Below are positions 12,534-23,319 of a stretch of 64,000 nt of DNA, piece by piece; the stretch's first letter is position 1, and every line of letters begins with the position of its first letter. The position numbers and the translations under genes were made by a program. Under the pieces are notes generated by a model. The model ran no database searches. It saw only the letters and a program-made list of their open reading frames with translations, and had not been told where the DNA came from. This DNA is from Thereva unica (taxonomy: Eukaryota > Arthropoda > Insecta > Diptera > Therevidae), in NCBI GenBank assembly GCA_949987705.1, contig OX465281.1, positions 154,618,380-154,682,379 on the forward strand. Reading direction: 5' to 3'.

Positions 12534-13908
12534 ATGTCATCTATGCCTAATCATGCATATGAAAGTGCCCACAACCTGAAAAAAATGCTAGATAAATTAA
12601 ATGAAGTGCTAGAAGCACTTAAAGGATTGCAAATAAATACCACCAGTTGGGATCCATTGATCATTCACATTCTCTCTCAAAAGCTTAATAAAGACACGAT
12701 TACACACTGGGAAAACTAGCTTAAGTAGCGGCAGTGACCCTAATGCCCTTCAAACTATCAATGAATTCAAGTCATGTCTCGAAAACCGATTCCGCACGTT
12801 AGAATCAATAGGAGGAAATAAAAACCTTCAACCAAAAGCAGAATATAAACAAGAATATACCAAGTCACATGTGTCCCAACAGCAAAACCTACAACATAAG
12901 CAACCCTATCAAATGCATAACCACTGTCCACTCTGTACTAAAAATCATCGGTTGCGTGAATGCTATAGAATTTTTCAAACTCCGTGACACAAAAAATTTG
13001 AGCAGTTCTGCGCACCTCGTTGCCAAATTTTATAAATAATGTTCGATCATTTCCCCTCTTTTTAGTTAAAACGGCAACAAACACTGAAAAAACTCAACAA
13101 AATAATTTGGGAAGGGATGCGCGCATGCCGAAAGAATAAAGTTAATTTATCTTTCTATGTGTTGAGCAGAGCTTTTAAATACATGTAAAGCCCCTGCTCA
13201 ACAAAGGCAGTTTATTCAACATAATAAGCATAATTTTACTTTAATTATGCGAAATATTTCTCATTTCTAAGTTTAAAATAATTTAAAAAACATGCTGAAA
13301 AAAATTCCTTTGAATAAATGAGGGTTTTCATTCATAAACCGACAGTTCCCCGCAGTCGCAAGCAACACAACCTCCCCTGGCAGAAGCGTGTATGCGACTG
13401 GTAGGAAACGTCAACAATCTAGTAATCAAAGGGATAAAAACACAAATTTCGTATTTTTTAGTAGAAATCACTACAAATTATTTCTGTAACATATGTGTAA
13501 AATATAATAACCTTAAATAAAAAAAATATATAAAAACGGGTGTTTTTCAGTCATAATTTGTAAATTTTTTTAATTATCATTGAAGTCCCAGAAAAATACA
13601 CCTCCTTTTAACAATACGCAGACGCGACTGATTACATGGCAGCAAGTGATTTGATAGGAGGAGTTAACTGAAGCTTTTGTCTGAACTTTTAAACATTTTT
13701 AAGAGCTTAGCTGGGGAACATGCGCGGGATGTCACGAGGTTTGAAAACAACTATACCAATTTATACAAATGTCACCCCATGCACGACTAAAATTTATACA
13801 AGGAAACAATCGTTGCTGCAACTGCTTTGGGAAAACTCATGATACAAAATCTTGTCCTAAGCAATTTTCATATCAAAAATGTAAAAAAAGACATAACACG
13901 AAATAATG
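12534..13908 (+). pseudogene. BEL-1 gag fragment
   Basis: The block LKKMLDKLNEVLEALKGLQ followed by TSWDPLIIHILSQKLNKDT is the BEL/Pao gag (DUF1759-like) region; a stop at 12717-12719 follows. After a frame change, NEFKSCLENRFRTLES is seen at about 12760, then a zinc knuckle CPLCTKNHRLREC (about 12928-12965). The second knuckle, CCNCFGKTHDTKSC with KCKKRH, is at about 13810-13890, on the far side of the 776 bp MITE. The N-terminal half of gag is missing or unrecognisable. Confidence 0.75.
12972..13747. mobile_element. Non-autonomous DNA transposon (hAT-like?) inserted in BEL-1 gag
   Basis: The ends are imperfect inverted repeats: TTTTCAAACTCCGTGACA at 12972-12989 and the complement of TTTTCAAACCTCGTGACA at 13730-13747. 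CTATA occurs just outside each end (12963-12967 and 13751-13755), compatible with an 8-bp duplication of hAT type that has since diverged. The 776 bp interior is AT-rich with no coding sequence. It separates the two zinc knuckles of BEL-1 gag. Superfamily is uncertain. Confidence 0.6.
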
Positions 13909-14660
13909 CTTTTACACCTTTACCAAGTTCAAGTCACTTAGGTACAACGCTACAACAAGAAAACCTAATTCCTCACAACCCCACTCAACAAGTAGAAAAT
14001 TTAAACCACAATACGTCATACGACTCCAACCAAGCATATACACATCTCGTAGGAAAACCAAACGATACAACTGCCTTATTAGCTACTGCACTCGTTAAGG
14101 TGTACACCGAAAAATCAGGCACTCTGCTACTAAGAGCATTGATTGATCCAGGATCACAAATATCCTTTATTACCGAAAGAAGCACACAATTACTTCAAGC
14201 TACCAAAAAACCAACGTTCTTAGTAATCACTGGTATCGGAAATACAGTAACAGGTCCTACCAAAAGTGTTATTGATTTAAAACTGGGTCCACATTTCACA
14301 AATACCGAGGAGATTGGAGTGCGAGCTCATGTTATAAAGAAAATAACAGGGAGAACTCCATTCAATTCAATCATTCCTCAGAACTGGAGTCATATTAAAA
14401 GATTGCAATTAGCCGATCCACATTTCTTTAACTCTGGAGACATTGATATACTTTTAGGCGTTGATGTGTATGCACAAATAATAGAAGAAGGCGTAATTAA
14501 AGGATCTATTAATCGTCCTTTGGCTCAGCGCACAACTCTAGGCTGGATCATTTGTGGACCAACCCAGCACCAACCTTTTACAACTCATACTACGAGCAAA
14601 AATTACTCAGAAAGATACGACAATGTAATCCTTTCTGTGCGAAGAAAAAAGAAAGTAAAA
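13827..14660 (+). pseudogene. BEL-1 aspartic protease region
   Basis: Open reading frame with ALLATALVKV, then the aspartic protease active-site block LIDPGSQISFI (about 14140-14170; D-P-G-S, the BEL/Pao form), and downstream LQLADPHFFNSGDIDILLGV and LGWIICGP. In retroelements this enzyme processes the gag-pol polyprotein. The frame enters from the second zinc knuckle by a shift near 13890. After about 14660 the similarity ends. Confidence 0.8.
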
Positions 14661-15029
14661 ATCTATGATCAACTTCTCTATTCATATACGCGCTCCGGAA
14701 TTGCGAGAGGGCAGAGCAACGGCAAACTACACAAACACATGCAGAGCAGGAAGTACACGAAAATGGTACATGAATTCACACAAGCAAAATAAAAGTCCAG
14801 ACGGCACGAAAAATTGCGGAGAAGAGAAATCAGTGCGTCTCTTTCGCACTTCGTGAAATAACATTTCTTTATTTACCCTTTCTTTCTTCGATTTTTGTTT
14901 TGTTTTTAAATTGAATTTTATCTCGCTTGCACCTTGCCGATTGATATATTCACTCGCAAGGGAGCTTATGGGAAATTTTGAGAGTGTCGTATCTTTGTGG
15001 GTAATTTTTGCTACGAGCTTAGTTAGAAT
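14661..15029. other. Unexplained segment replacing BEL-1 RT N-terminus
   Basis: Between the protease/linker and the RT core about 370 bp show no BEL/Pao similarity, while the RT region expected here (roughly 1 kb, including the first catalytic Asp) is missing. The sequence is T-rich at 14860-14930. It may be an insertion plus deletion scar or a diverged solo element. No inverted repeats were found. Confidence 0.4.
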
Positions 15030-16324
15030 ACCGACTATTAACTGTCACTTACGGAACTTCAGCTGCACCGTTCTTAGCAATTCGTACTCTACATCAGTTA
15101 GCACTTGATGAAAGGGATAAACATGAATTAGCCAGCAACACAATTCTTCGAGATTTCTATGTAGATGATGTTATGTCAGGAGCTAATACCGAGGCAGAAG
15201 CAGAAAGCCTACTTCATAATTTACGTGAAGTAATGAATAAAGGAGGATTTAACCTTCGAAAATGGACTAGTAACTCTTTAAAAATTTTAGAAAGTGTTCC
15301 GGACGAAGATCGCGAATTAAAGTCTACTATGGAAATTAACGTCAATACTACCATAAAAACATTAGGGATACACTGGAATCCAATTAGAGATAGTTTTAAA
15401 TTCAAAATAAAGGAATCATCCTCCACACCCAAAACGAAAAGAGAATTACTGTCGGAAATCGCAAAATTATTTGACCCCTTAGGATGGATGGCACCTATTG
15501 TCATAACAACAAATATACTAATGCAACAACTATGGTTATTAAAATCAAACTGGGATGATGAATTACCTAAACCTATTATTGATGAATGGCAAACATTCCG
15601 CTCTGATTTGAATGTTATTGAAACCATTAGCATTCCTAGGTGGTTAAAAACAACATCAAATATTGTATTTGAACTACATGGATTTTGCGATGCATCTATA
15701 CAAGCGTATGCAGCAGTGATCTACCTTCGTGCAATGAATAATAGTGAGAACACTGTCACACTTCTAGCATCCAAAACAAGAGTTGCTCCCATAAAACAAT
15801 TAATTCTTCCAAGATTAGAATTATGTGCTGCATCACTTGTCGCAAAACTAATTACACAAGTTAAAAGTGCATTACCAGATACAGCATCAAAAACCTATTT
15901 ATGGCGTGACTCTACTATAGTGCTATCATGGTTACAGGGACATCCATCAAAATGGAAAACGTTCGTTGCTAATCGTGTCAGCGACATTCATAAAGAAACA
16001 GATGGATGCCTGTGGAGATATGTACCAACAAAAGACAATCCTGCTGATTGTGCAAGCAGAGGATTAACACCCAAAGAATTAGTACACCATAAAATTTGGT
16101 GGAATGGACCACATTGGCTTACTGAAGAATTACATCAGTAGTACAACCATACGGATAGAAATACGACGAGTACCAGTGCATATAGCAAGAGAAACCACCA
16201 ACATAGATATGGATTTCTTAACCAAATTCTCATCATGGAGTAAACTTATACGCATTACCGCACTTTGTTTCAGATTCACTAACAATTGCAAGTCACCAGA
16301 TAAAAAGGACACAAGTTTCATAAC
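15030..16324 (+). pseudogene. BEL-1 RT (C-terminal) and RNase H
   Basis: Begins in the RT palm with LLTVTYGTSAAPFLAIRTL, then FYVDDVMSGA (RT motif C; DD present). The main frame from 15173 continues with FNLRKWTSNS, FDPLGWMAPIVI, and RNase H blocks FELHGFCDASIQAYAA, RVAPIKQLILPRLEL, WRDSTIVLSWLQ and DNPADCASRG. The first half of RT is deleted. After a frame change at about 16140 the linker to integrase continues (LTKFSSWSKLIRITALCFRF) up to the insertion at 16325. Confidence 0.85.
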
Positions 16325-16327
16325 ATG

Positions 16328-16990
16328 CCCAGTAGGACCGGTAAGCTTACAGAAGTACTGAAATTAGCACTTACTGGTAAGGGGTAGGCCTTACCACATC
16401 CTTTTACAGAAGGGCTTACTTTTACACACGATATCATAGGAGGTAAGGCCTTACTTTGGTCCTTACCTCAGAGTACTTATAGAACTGCTCATCTGTAAGG
16501 GGTATAGTAAGGCAGCAAATGGAACATTGCAAAAAGAGATATTCATGGGCGCCTATGGATATGTGATCCGGTGTCGAAACGCTTTTATTTTTTCATCTTT
16601 TACAAATGCCTTTTTTCCAAGCCTGAGAGTGGCTTTACCTAAGCAGTCCCCCAACTAAATTCTCCACTTCTCCAAAGCTGCTTGTCCTCCGTATCGAATG
16701 AGAGCCGGGCTATTGAGTATGCTAATGTCGCATTTTATGTCGACGAATATAATTGCCCGTTTCTTTTTTTTCTATAAAATATATGAAAGCTCCAGGAAAG
16801 CTCCCTTGAGTCATCGGGCAGACTCTCACTTGTTTGGGTATAATTCTGGACTACACCTTACCATCTGCCTTCTCTTGTAATGGGGTTTGTAAGGGCTCAT
16901 CTAGCTCCAAGAAAATAAGGGGTACCCCTTACCAGATGAGAACTTATTTCAGTGCTCCATCGGTAAGGCCTTCCTAGAATTCCTACTGGG
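16328..16990. mobile_element. 663 bp non-autonomous element with CCCAGTAGGA termini, 3-bp TSD
   Basis: Inverted 10-bp ends CCCAGTAGGA (16328-16337) and its complement at 16981-16990 are bordered by ATG on both sides (16325-16327 and 16991-16993). Removing the insert plus one ATG joins the BEL-1 frame as ...SFIT|CEELVRAKK, which confirms the boundaries. The subterminal regions are full of GTAAGG/CTTAC motifs, for example GGTAAGG at 16375, 16440 and 16966, and GGTACCCC palindromes. No transposase is present. A 3-bp TSD occurs in PIF/Harbinger and CACTA-like groups; the superfamily is not settled. Confidence 0.75.
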
Positions 16991-17158
16991 ATGCGAAGAA
17001 TTAGTACGTGCAAAAAAGGCAATAATAAGAAAAGCACAATTATATTCCTTCCAGGAAGAGATTCATGCCTTGCGCAACCATTTTCCCCTAAACAAAAAAA
17101 GCCCTATTTTTAACCGACTTCAAAAAAAGAGGAGGTTACTCAATTCGACGTGTAGGTA

Positions 17159-17602
17159 CCCAGCAAACCACATGTAATGCATAGAACAAAGAAATGCATT
17201 CGCCGTACATTACAAGTAAGCTATTTGAAAGCTATCAATCAGCGACTGCTTACAAGTGCCTTACAAATACATTACAAGCAATGTATTAAATTATGTTTGG
17301 ATTCTGGGGATTCATACTCGTATGAATATATCAAATCAGGCAGTAGCACCGTTATCTTTTCGAGGCACTTTCCGCCGCTACCCAGCAAACCACATGTAAT
17401 GCATAGAACAAAGAAATGCATTCGCCGTACATTACAAGTAAGCTATTTGAAAGCTATCAATCAGCGACTGCTTACAAGTGCCTTACAAATACATTACAAG
17501 CAATGTATTAAATTATGTTTGGATTCTGGGGATTCATACTCGTATGAATATATCAAATCAGGCAGTAGCACCGTTATCTTTTCGAGGCACTTTCCGCCGC
17601 TA
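17159..17602. repeat. Perfect 222 bp tandem duplication of the element's left end
   Basis: Unit 1 (17159-17380) and unit 2 (17381-17602) appear identical by eye, each starting at the terminal CCCAGCAAACCAC. Identity implies a very recent duplication or assembly artefact. Confidence 0.9.
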
Positions 17603-18096
17603 GTAGAAAATTTTTGCTCATTTGTAAGTGTTTGCACCAAGTGCCGTGCGCGTTTTATCCAGTATTGTATTTCAACTATAACGGGGTGAGTAAAGTATAA
17701 TTATGTTTTATACTTTCTTCACCTAAGATTTAATACATATATCAAATTGTGTAAAGATAATCTTTCGAGGCAGATAAATCAAATCGTTTAAAATCAATGC
17801 ATTTCATCCTAGAGCATCCTTAATGCTATACAATACATTTTGTTAGCTTTATGAAATGTCTTTTGTAATGCATTTGCAACATTTATAAAATGTATTTGTA
17901 ATTTATAATGTATGCATTACATATTTCTATATGAAATATATTGTTAATGCATTACAAGCAATGCATTTCATCCTAGGACATGCCTAATGTTTTTTAATGC
18001 ATTCCGTATTACTTACAAAATGCTTTCTGTAATGCATTTCATTCATTTCTGAAATGTATTGTGAATTCATTTTGTATGCATTCGTGGTTTACTGGG
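17159..18096. mobile_element. 938 bp non-autonomous element, CCCAGYAAACCAC ends, TA TSD
   Basis: The left end CCCAGCAAACCACATGTAAT and the complement of the right end CCCAGTAAACCACGAATGCA form inverted repeats, bordered by TA (17157-17158 and 18097-18098). The interior is dense in the octamer AATGCATT or close variants (around ten copies), a typical subterminal-repeat pattern. The left 222 bp is duplicated in tandem. A long frame across the duplication (17177-17689) is a by-product of the repeat and not a gene. A TA duplication suggests a Tc1/mariner-type transposase in trans, but this is inference. Confidence 0.75.
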
Positions 18097-18098
18097 TA

Positions 18099-18320
18099 TT
18101 TTGTGGTCCTGTTCACGCATAACTTTGTAACCCAATAACTTTTTTGCTTTTTTTTGGTTCATTTGAAGGGGGAGCTTCCCACGGTGGTCCCGTTAAATTT
18201 TTTCTAAATTCTGATAACGGAGTTCGAAGTTAGGCAGAAAAAACTGTTAAAATTCAACCTGTTAAAGTTCAACCTAAACATTTCATGGGCACCGAACAAA
18301 TTACTTTATTGTTGTAAATC
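18099..18320. other. Continuation of GACTTC-type repeat, non-coding
   Basis: Sequence such as GCATAACTTTGTAACCCAAT and GGGGGAGCTTCCCACGGTGG looks like the continuation of the repeat seen at 17116-17156, interrupted by the TIR element. I recall similar text accompanying GACTTCAAAAA runs in insect DNA; this cannot be verified here. No gene. Confidence 0.35.
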
Positions 18321-18329
18321 TGGCAGCAG

Positions 18330-18430
18330 GCCGATGGCGGAGTGGGTAGAGCGTCGGATCAGTCTTGTTTGTACTCTTATCAAGAGCAGACAGACTGTGC
18401 GTTTAGACTAGAGGTCGCGAGAAAAGTCGG
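18330..18430 (+). repeat. tRNA-like sequence upstream of the Jockey ORF1
   Basis: TGGCGGAGTGGG (18335-18346) fits the pol III A-box consensus and is followed by TAGAGC as in a tRNA D-arm. GAGGTCGCGAG (18411-18421) resembles a B box, and CGA/TCG ends could pair as an acceptor. The anticodon region is too long and irregular for a functional tRNA. It is either a SINE head or a promoter-like part of the LINE 5' region. Confidence 0.4.
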
Positions 18431-18596
18431 TGTTTTTTTTATTAACGAGCGTTATTTAGTGAGTGATATAAATTTTCAAAATAAGAAGTGTTAATTAGAT
18501 TTTCTTATTTAAAAAAAAAATATAACTTTCGAGAAAGAAAAAATTAAAGAAATAGAGGAATAAAGACCTAGTGAAGAGCATGCACACGGAAGTGGC

Positions 18597-20171
18597 ATGT
18601 CTCAAATAAATAATATAAAAGGTGCCGCCGGCACCAGTGATAATGACACTAAAGTGTTTCCAAAAAATAAAGCCAGTGACAAAGAAGGCTATAAAATCAG
18701 TGGTGACGAAAGAACTAACAAAGAACGGCGCCCTGTAAACAAAAGGCGCCGAAAAATCAAAATCATGCCAAATTTGTTGCAGAGAACAAAAGGCAACAAC
18801 ATCACCCAGAAAAAAAGCCCAACAGCGTCTGGGTCCGGATCAACAGCAATATGCACCGTAGTGATGACTGACTCCGATGAAGAGTCATCCTCCCACGACT
18901 CCATCCCAGGCAAATATAAAGGCCTGGGCAATAGTTTCAAGGAACTGGCCACTGACACGAATGAAGAAGAGGCCAGGCTTGAAAAAATGATCGAGGAGCT
19001 AAAGGAAAAAAATTTTCCCAGGCTCCCAAAAGCAAAACCAACAACAACAAATCAGCAACAACAAAGTATGAAGCAGCAAGCTCCACAGCAGCAACAGCAA
19101 AAACAAATCCAACAACAACAAAACCAGCAGCAACCGCAGCAGCAGCAACCACAACAGCAGCAGAGACAACAACAAAAAAAGGAGAAAATTCCTCCAATTA
19201 ATATATTTCACCAGCAACCTACGGTTACGATTAGATTAGCTAAGCAGGTACTAAAACACACTAATTTTTATATAAAAAGATTTAGTGGTACAAAGCATGC
19301 CCTAGTTTTAAGTAGCATTGAAGATTTTAAAAAAATTAAAAGCATTTTAGAACGGGGGAATACACAATTCTTCACTTACACGGCAAAAAGTGAAAAATTG
19401 CAAAGTGTCCTCTTGAAAGGTCTCGACCCCGATTGTGACACTCAGGAGCTCCTGAACGAACTGCAATCTCTCGCGGTAGATAATTTAAAATTCTCGGCGG
19501 TTAAAAAATTTAGTACAAGCTATTCGCGTACTGCTAAGAGGCAGCTCCCGATATTCTTGGTCCAATTAACTCCGGACAGTCGGTTGGATAACCTAAAAAA
19601 TATTAGATATCTCAACTTCCATGTGGTAACTTGGGAGAAAATAAATAAAAAAGCAGACATCCTGCAATGTATGCGCTGCCAAAGGTTTGGACATGCCGCA
19701 GCTAACTGCCAAATGGCTTTTAGATGCGTCAAATGTGAGAAAACCCACAATCAAGGCGAATGCCCTCTTGGGAGGGAAAAAGTCGCGGACAAAAACCAGC
19801 TGTTCTGTTTACTCTGCAGATCTAACGGACATCCTGCTAATTATAGAGGATGCCCTAAATATGCAGAGTTCAAGCAACGTATTAAGGCGCGTAAAGAACA
19901 AATACAGGCCCAACAAAACTGTAAGGGGAAAATGTTTAAAAATTTAGTTGTACCTGGTATGTCCTTCGCCCAAATGGCGGCTGGAGCCCAGACAACCAAA
20001 CAGCAAGCCCCAAAAGCTGCGCCTGCAGCAAGTTCTGGGGACAGCGAGCTGAAAGCGGTTCTCCTATCAATTCAAGGGCAAATCGCTCAGCTACAAAAAC
20101 AACTCAACGAGCAAAACGCCCGTTTAGACTTAGTATATTCCTTCTTTACGACAGAAACCATCTCTGGGTAA
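18597..20171 (+). CDS. Jockey ORF1, gag-like RNA-binding protein (intact)
   Basis: 524 codons from ATG 18597. The N-terminal third is charged and low-complexity, with a glutamine-rich stretch at about residues 155-200 (CAG/CAA repeats near 19050-19175). A PRE_C2HC-like domain follows (about 260-350: VLLKGLDPDCDTQELLNEL, ITWEK-like end). Three zinc knuckles are at about 355-425: CMRCQRFGHAAANC, CVKCEKTHNQGEC, CLLCRSNGHPANYRGC. Proteins of this type coat the element RNA and help carry the RNP to the nucleus. A short coiled-coil-like tail with QIAQLQKQLNEQNARLD ends the protein. Confidence 0.85.
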   Translation: MSQINNIKGAAGTSDNDTKVFPKNKASDKEGYKISGDERTNKERRPVNKRRRKIKIMPNLLQRTKGNNITQKKSPTASGSGSTAICTVVMTDSDEESSSHDSIPGKYKGLGNSFKELATDTNEEEARLEKMIEELKEKNFPRLPKAKPTTTNQQQQSMKQQAPQQQQQKQIQQQQNQQQPQQQQPQQQQRQQQKKEKIPPINIFHQQPTVTIRLAKQVLKHTNFYIKRFSGTKHALVLSSIEDFKKIKSILERGNTQFFTYTAKSEKLQSVLLKGLDPDCDTQELLNELQSLAVDNLKFSAVKKFSTSYSRTAKRQLPIFLVQLTPDSRLDNLKNIRYLNFHVVTWEKINKKADILQCMRCQRFGHAAANCQMAFRCVKCEKTHNQGECPLGREKVADKNQLFCLLCRSNGHPANYRGCPKYAEFKQRIKARKEQIQAQQNCKGKMFKNLVVPGMSFAQMAAGAQTTKQQAPKAAPAASSGDSELKAVLLSIQGQIAQLQKQLNEQNARLDLVYSFFTTETISG

Positions 20172-20179
20172 GCTGTTTA

Positions 20180-23100
20180 ATGGCTTTACGCAGGGAGGAC
20201 ACGATCAAGGTCATTGCGGTGAACGTCAATTCGTTGATAAGAAACGAGAGAAGGGCGAATTTGCTGACCCTTTTGCAAAACGAAAATCCTGATGTGCTCC
20301 TTGCTAGTGAGTCCAAACTAAGCGAGAAACACAAAGTGGATTACAAAGATTATGTGGTAATTAGGAGAGATAGACCTAATGCCACACAAGCTGGGGGCCT
20401 ACTAATACTAGTAAAGACCACCCTTAAACACAAGATCATGTATAGCAGGGACATCGCCAAGTTTCGGGTGTTAGAAGCGTGCGTTATATACCTCCCTCTG
20501 TCTAGTGGCAGAAGGCTGTATATAATTGCCGCGTACGCACCCCAAACCTCCCAATCCAGACTATTTATAGAGGAAATGAGCTCTCTTTTTCAAACTCTCC
20601 ACCTGGAGTCGGAGCAAAATTTTTACTTATTGGCCGGAGATTTAAACGCACGCCACGAAGCATGGGGAAATCAAACGGCTAACATCAGGGGCAACCAACT
20701 GAATGACTGGTTGGCTCAGAATAGAATTCAGCGAAAAGTAAATCTCTACGCTACAGACATGCCATCATACCCAAATGGCGGTTCTTTTCTGGATATATGC
20801 CTGTTAGACTCTCGGATGGCCGTACTAGGGGTAAACACAAACGTGACAAACTGTCTAACGACAGTGCCGTACGACAGCGACCACCAAGGACTGGAAATAA
20901 CAGTACAAGTCCCTGACGACTCCATGGAACTCCTCGAATATTGCGAAGTGCATCCTTTTGCCTACCAGAAGATGCACTGGCCAAAGTTCGAGAAGGCTAT
21001 GGAGAGGGCAATACAGAATAACGGACTATTGCCTCCCAAAACTAGGAATTTGACTAACAATGAGATTGATGCATATCTGAAAGATATGGACAACCTCATT
21101 GTGCAGACTATGGACAAAACCATACCACGGACAAAGAAAAAGAACAGTACAGATTGTTACAAAAACGCTACAATCGACGCACTACAAAAACATAAAAGTA
21201 GAATACTGACGAGATTGAAATCCCTACACCGCCAGTTTCAGGATAGACAGAGTCCGGAGATCGTAACTCTTAAATCGGTTATGAAAAACCTCCAACAACT
21301 CCTCAAACAACAATTCTCACAGTCTGTGAATCTGTACTGGAACAAAAAGATTCGTGCTATTCAAACTAATAGCGCGAGCATGTTCCCACAGATAAATAAA
21401 ATCTTTAGGAGTAAAACACATAACCGGTTGGACGAGTTGCGTATCCCCAGGACCCTGGCTAACCAGGAACTACTGAGGTCTGCGAACATAGATCCCGAAG
21501 AAACCAGTATTGTCGACGATAATTATTGTATAGAGGACGAGCAGGAGAAAGTGGATTTAGTGGGGGCCTACTACCAGGGAATTTATTCGGTGAACACTTG
21601 TGTTCGGCCGAATTTTGACCTTGAAAACAGGGCCCTGCTGAACCATTTCAGAATAACTAATGAGATCGAGGTCTGGAAATCCGAGAACCGAAGAATCATC
21701 GAGTTCAGTGAAGACTGCCCAGCGAACAATGTTCCTGAGGCACAAGCAAACTCTCTTCTCACTACGAAAACTGATCTCCTGCTAACTTTTCGCCGTCTAA
21801 ACAATAAGAAGTCGTCTGGGGTGAACGGTGTTCCCAACATCGTCCTGAAACATTTGCCCCTGGTGGCCATAGACATATATACCACTCTGTTTAACAATGC
21901 ATTAAACAACGCCCATTTTCCAGGACACTGGAAGACGGCAGTGGTGTACCCAATACCCAAAAAGGGTAAAGATAAAAGTAACCCTGCTAATCTTCGGTCA
22001 ATAAGTCTGCTCCCGAATATCAGTAAGGTTTTTGAATCAGTAATTAATAGATCATTGTCCAAATGGGTTGAGGAAAAGAACATAATACCCGATAACCAAT
22101 TCGGTTTCAGGGCGGGACATGACACCATTCATGCCGCGTCGAAATTGGTATCAGACATACACTGGAACTTAATGAAAGGCCAGTGCACCGGAGCATGCCT
22201 GGCCGAATATGAGAAGGCGTTCGATACAGTGTGGATCGAGGGTCTTCTCTATAAATTAGTCAGATACGGGATGACCGGACCTCTGTTATACATGATCTAT
22301 AATATGATCTCCAAGAAGAAGTTCATCGTCAAAAGTGGGAACTTCACATCAGGAAAGGTTTTTGAAATTTGCAACAGGGAGCAGTAAACTCGCCGCTCTT
22401 GTTTAATATTTTTACGAGTGACCTAATTAGTTCACTCCGCTTCGCATTAGCGTATGCGGATGACCTGATTGTGTACAGGACGGGGCCGAAGATTAGAGTA
22501 ATCCAGACGCTCTTACAACGTGACTACGAAACAATCGAGCGCTATAGTGATGATTGGAAGTTGAAGATCAACTTCGGCAAATGCGAATCGATCCTTTTCC
22601 GGACTCCTCTACGCAGAGCTTCGTACGATGTGCAGAGGAACTGGAAAACATTCCGAATTTCGAACTACGCGGGACAGGCGTTAGAACACAAATCGGAAGT
22701 GAAATACCTTGGGCTTTGGCTGGATCAATACTTGTATTTCAATAGAAATGTAAGTGTTGCTCTGGACAAGGCAAACAAGGCGTTTCACATGACTAAAAGG
22801 CTTTTTTATAGCAGACACCTAAGCTCACGGGTAAAGGTGATCTGCTACCAAGCCTTGGTCAGACCGATTTTAACTTATGGCTGCCCAGTGTGGTTCAACA
22901 TATCTCCCTTCTATATGGAAAAGCTTCGTGTTTTCGAAAGACAATGCTTAAGGGCGTGCTTAAGGTTGTATCGGACACCCGAATCTGGCTTCACGAAGTT
23001 TCACGCCAACAATATCCTTTACAATAAGGCATTTGTTAATAGGATCGACAACTTCATAATCAAGTTGATTCGAAGACATATTGCTAAAGCGACGGAGAGC

Positions 23101-23319
23101 GAAAATCCTCTTATTCGGGGAGCGTTCTACCCGAACGCTGAATATCACAGAGCTGCTTGCGAACGTGGCTTTATCCCTCCAGAGGCATTTGTCTTTCTGG
23201 ATAGAAAAAGATTGGTCCAAGATGGTTCGGGGTGCCCCTCTTTTACCACCTACATCGTTCCGCGACAGATAAACGCTACAGATTTAGCAATGAAGATATG
23301 GAAGTTCAGGAGCTCCTGA
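20180..23319 (+). pseudogene. Jockey ORF2: endonuclease-RT with one frameshift
   Basis: ATG 20180 follows the ORF1 stop by 8 bp. Endonuclease blocks: VIAVNVNSL, LLASESKL, AYAPQTSQS, LLAGDLNARHEAWGN, YDSDHQGL (catalytic His region). RT: LRSISLLPNISKVFE, DNQFGFRAGHDTIHAA, CLAEYEKAFDTVW (motif A), QQGAVNSPLLFNIF (motif B) and LAYADDLIVY (motif C). In motif A the expected catalytic Asp aligns with Glu (codon 22205-22207). A net one-base loss or two-base gain near 22360-22370 separates the frames 20180-22387 and 22369-23319. The C-terminal part with RPILTYGCPVW is typical of Jockey. Confidence 0.85.

Noticed and set aside
17177..17689. 170-codon ORF with two identical peptide halves
   Set aside because: It is only the translation of the 222 bp tandem duplication in a TIR element.
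19050..19175. CAG repeat tract as a separate microsatellite locus
   Set aside because: It is the in-frame glutamine-rich part of Jockey ORF1.
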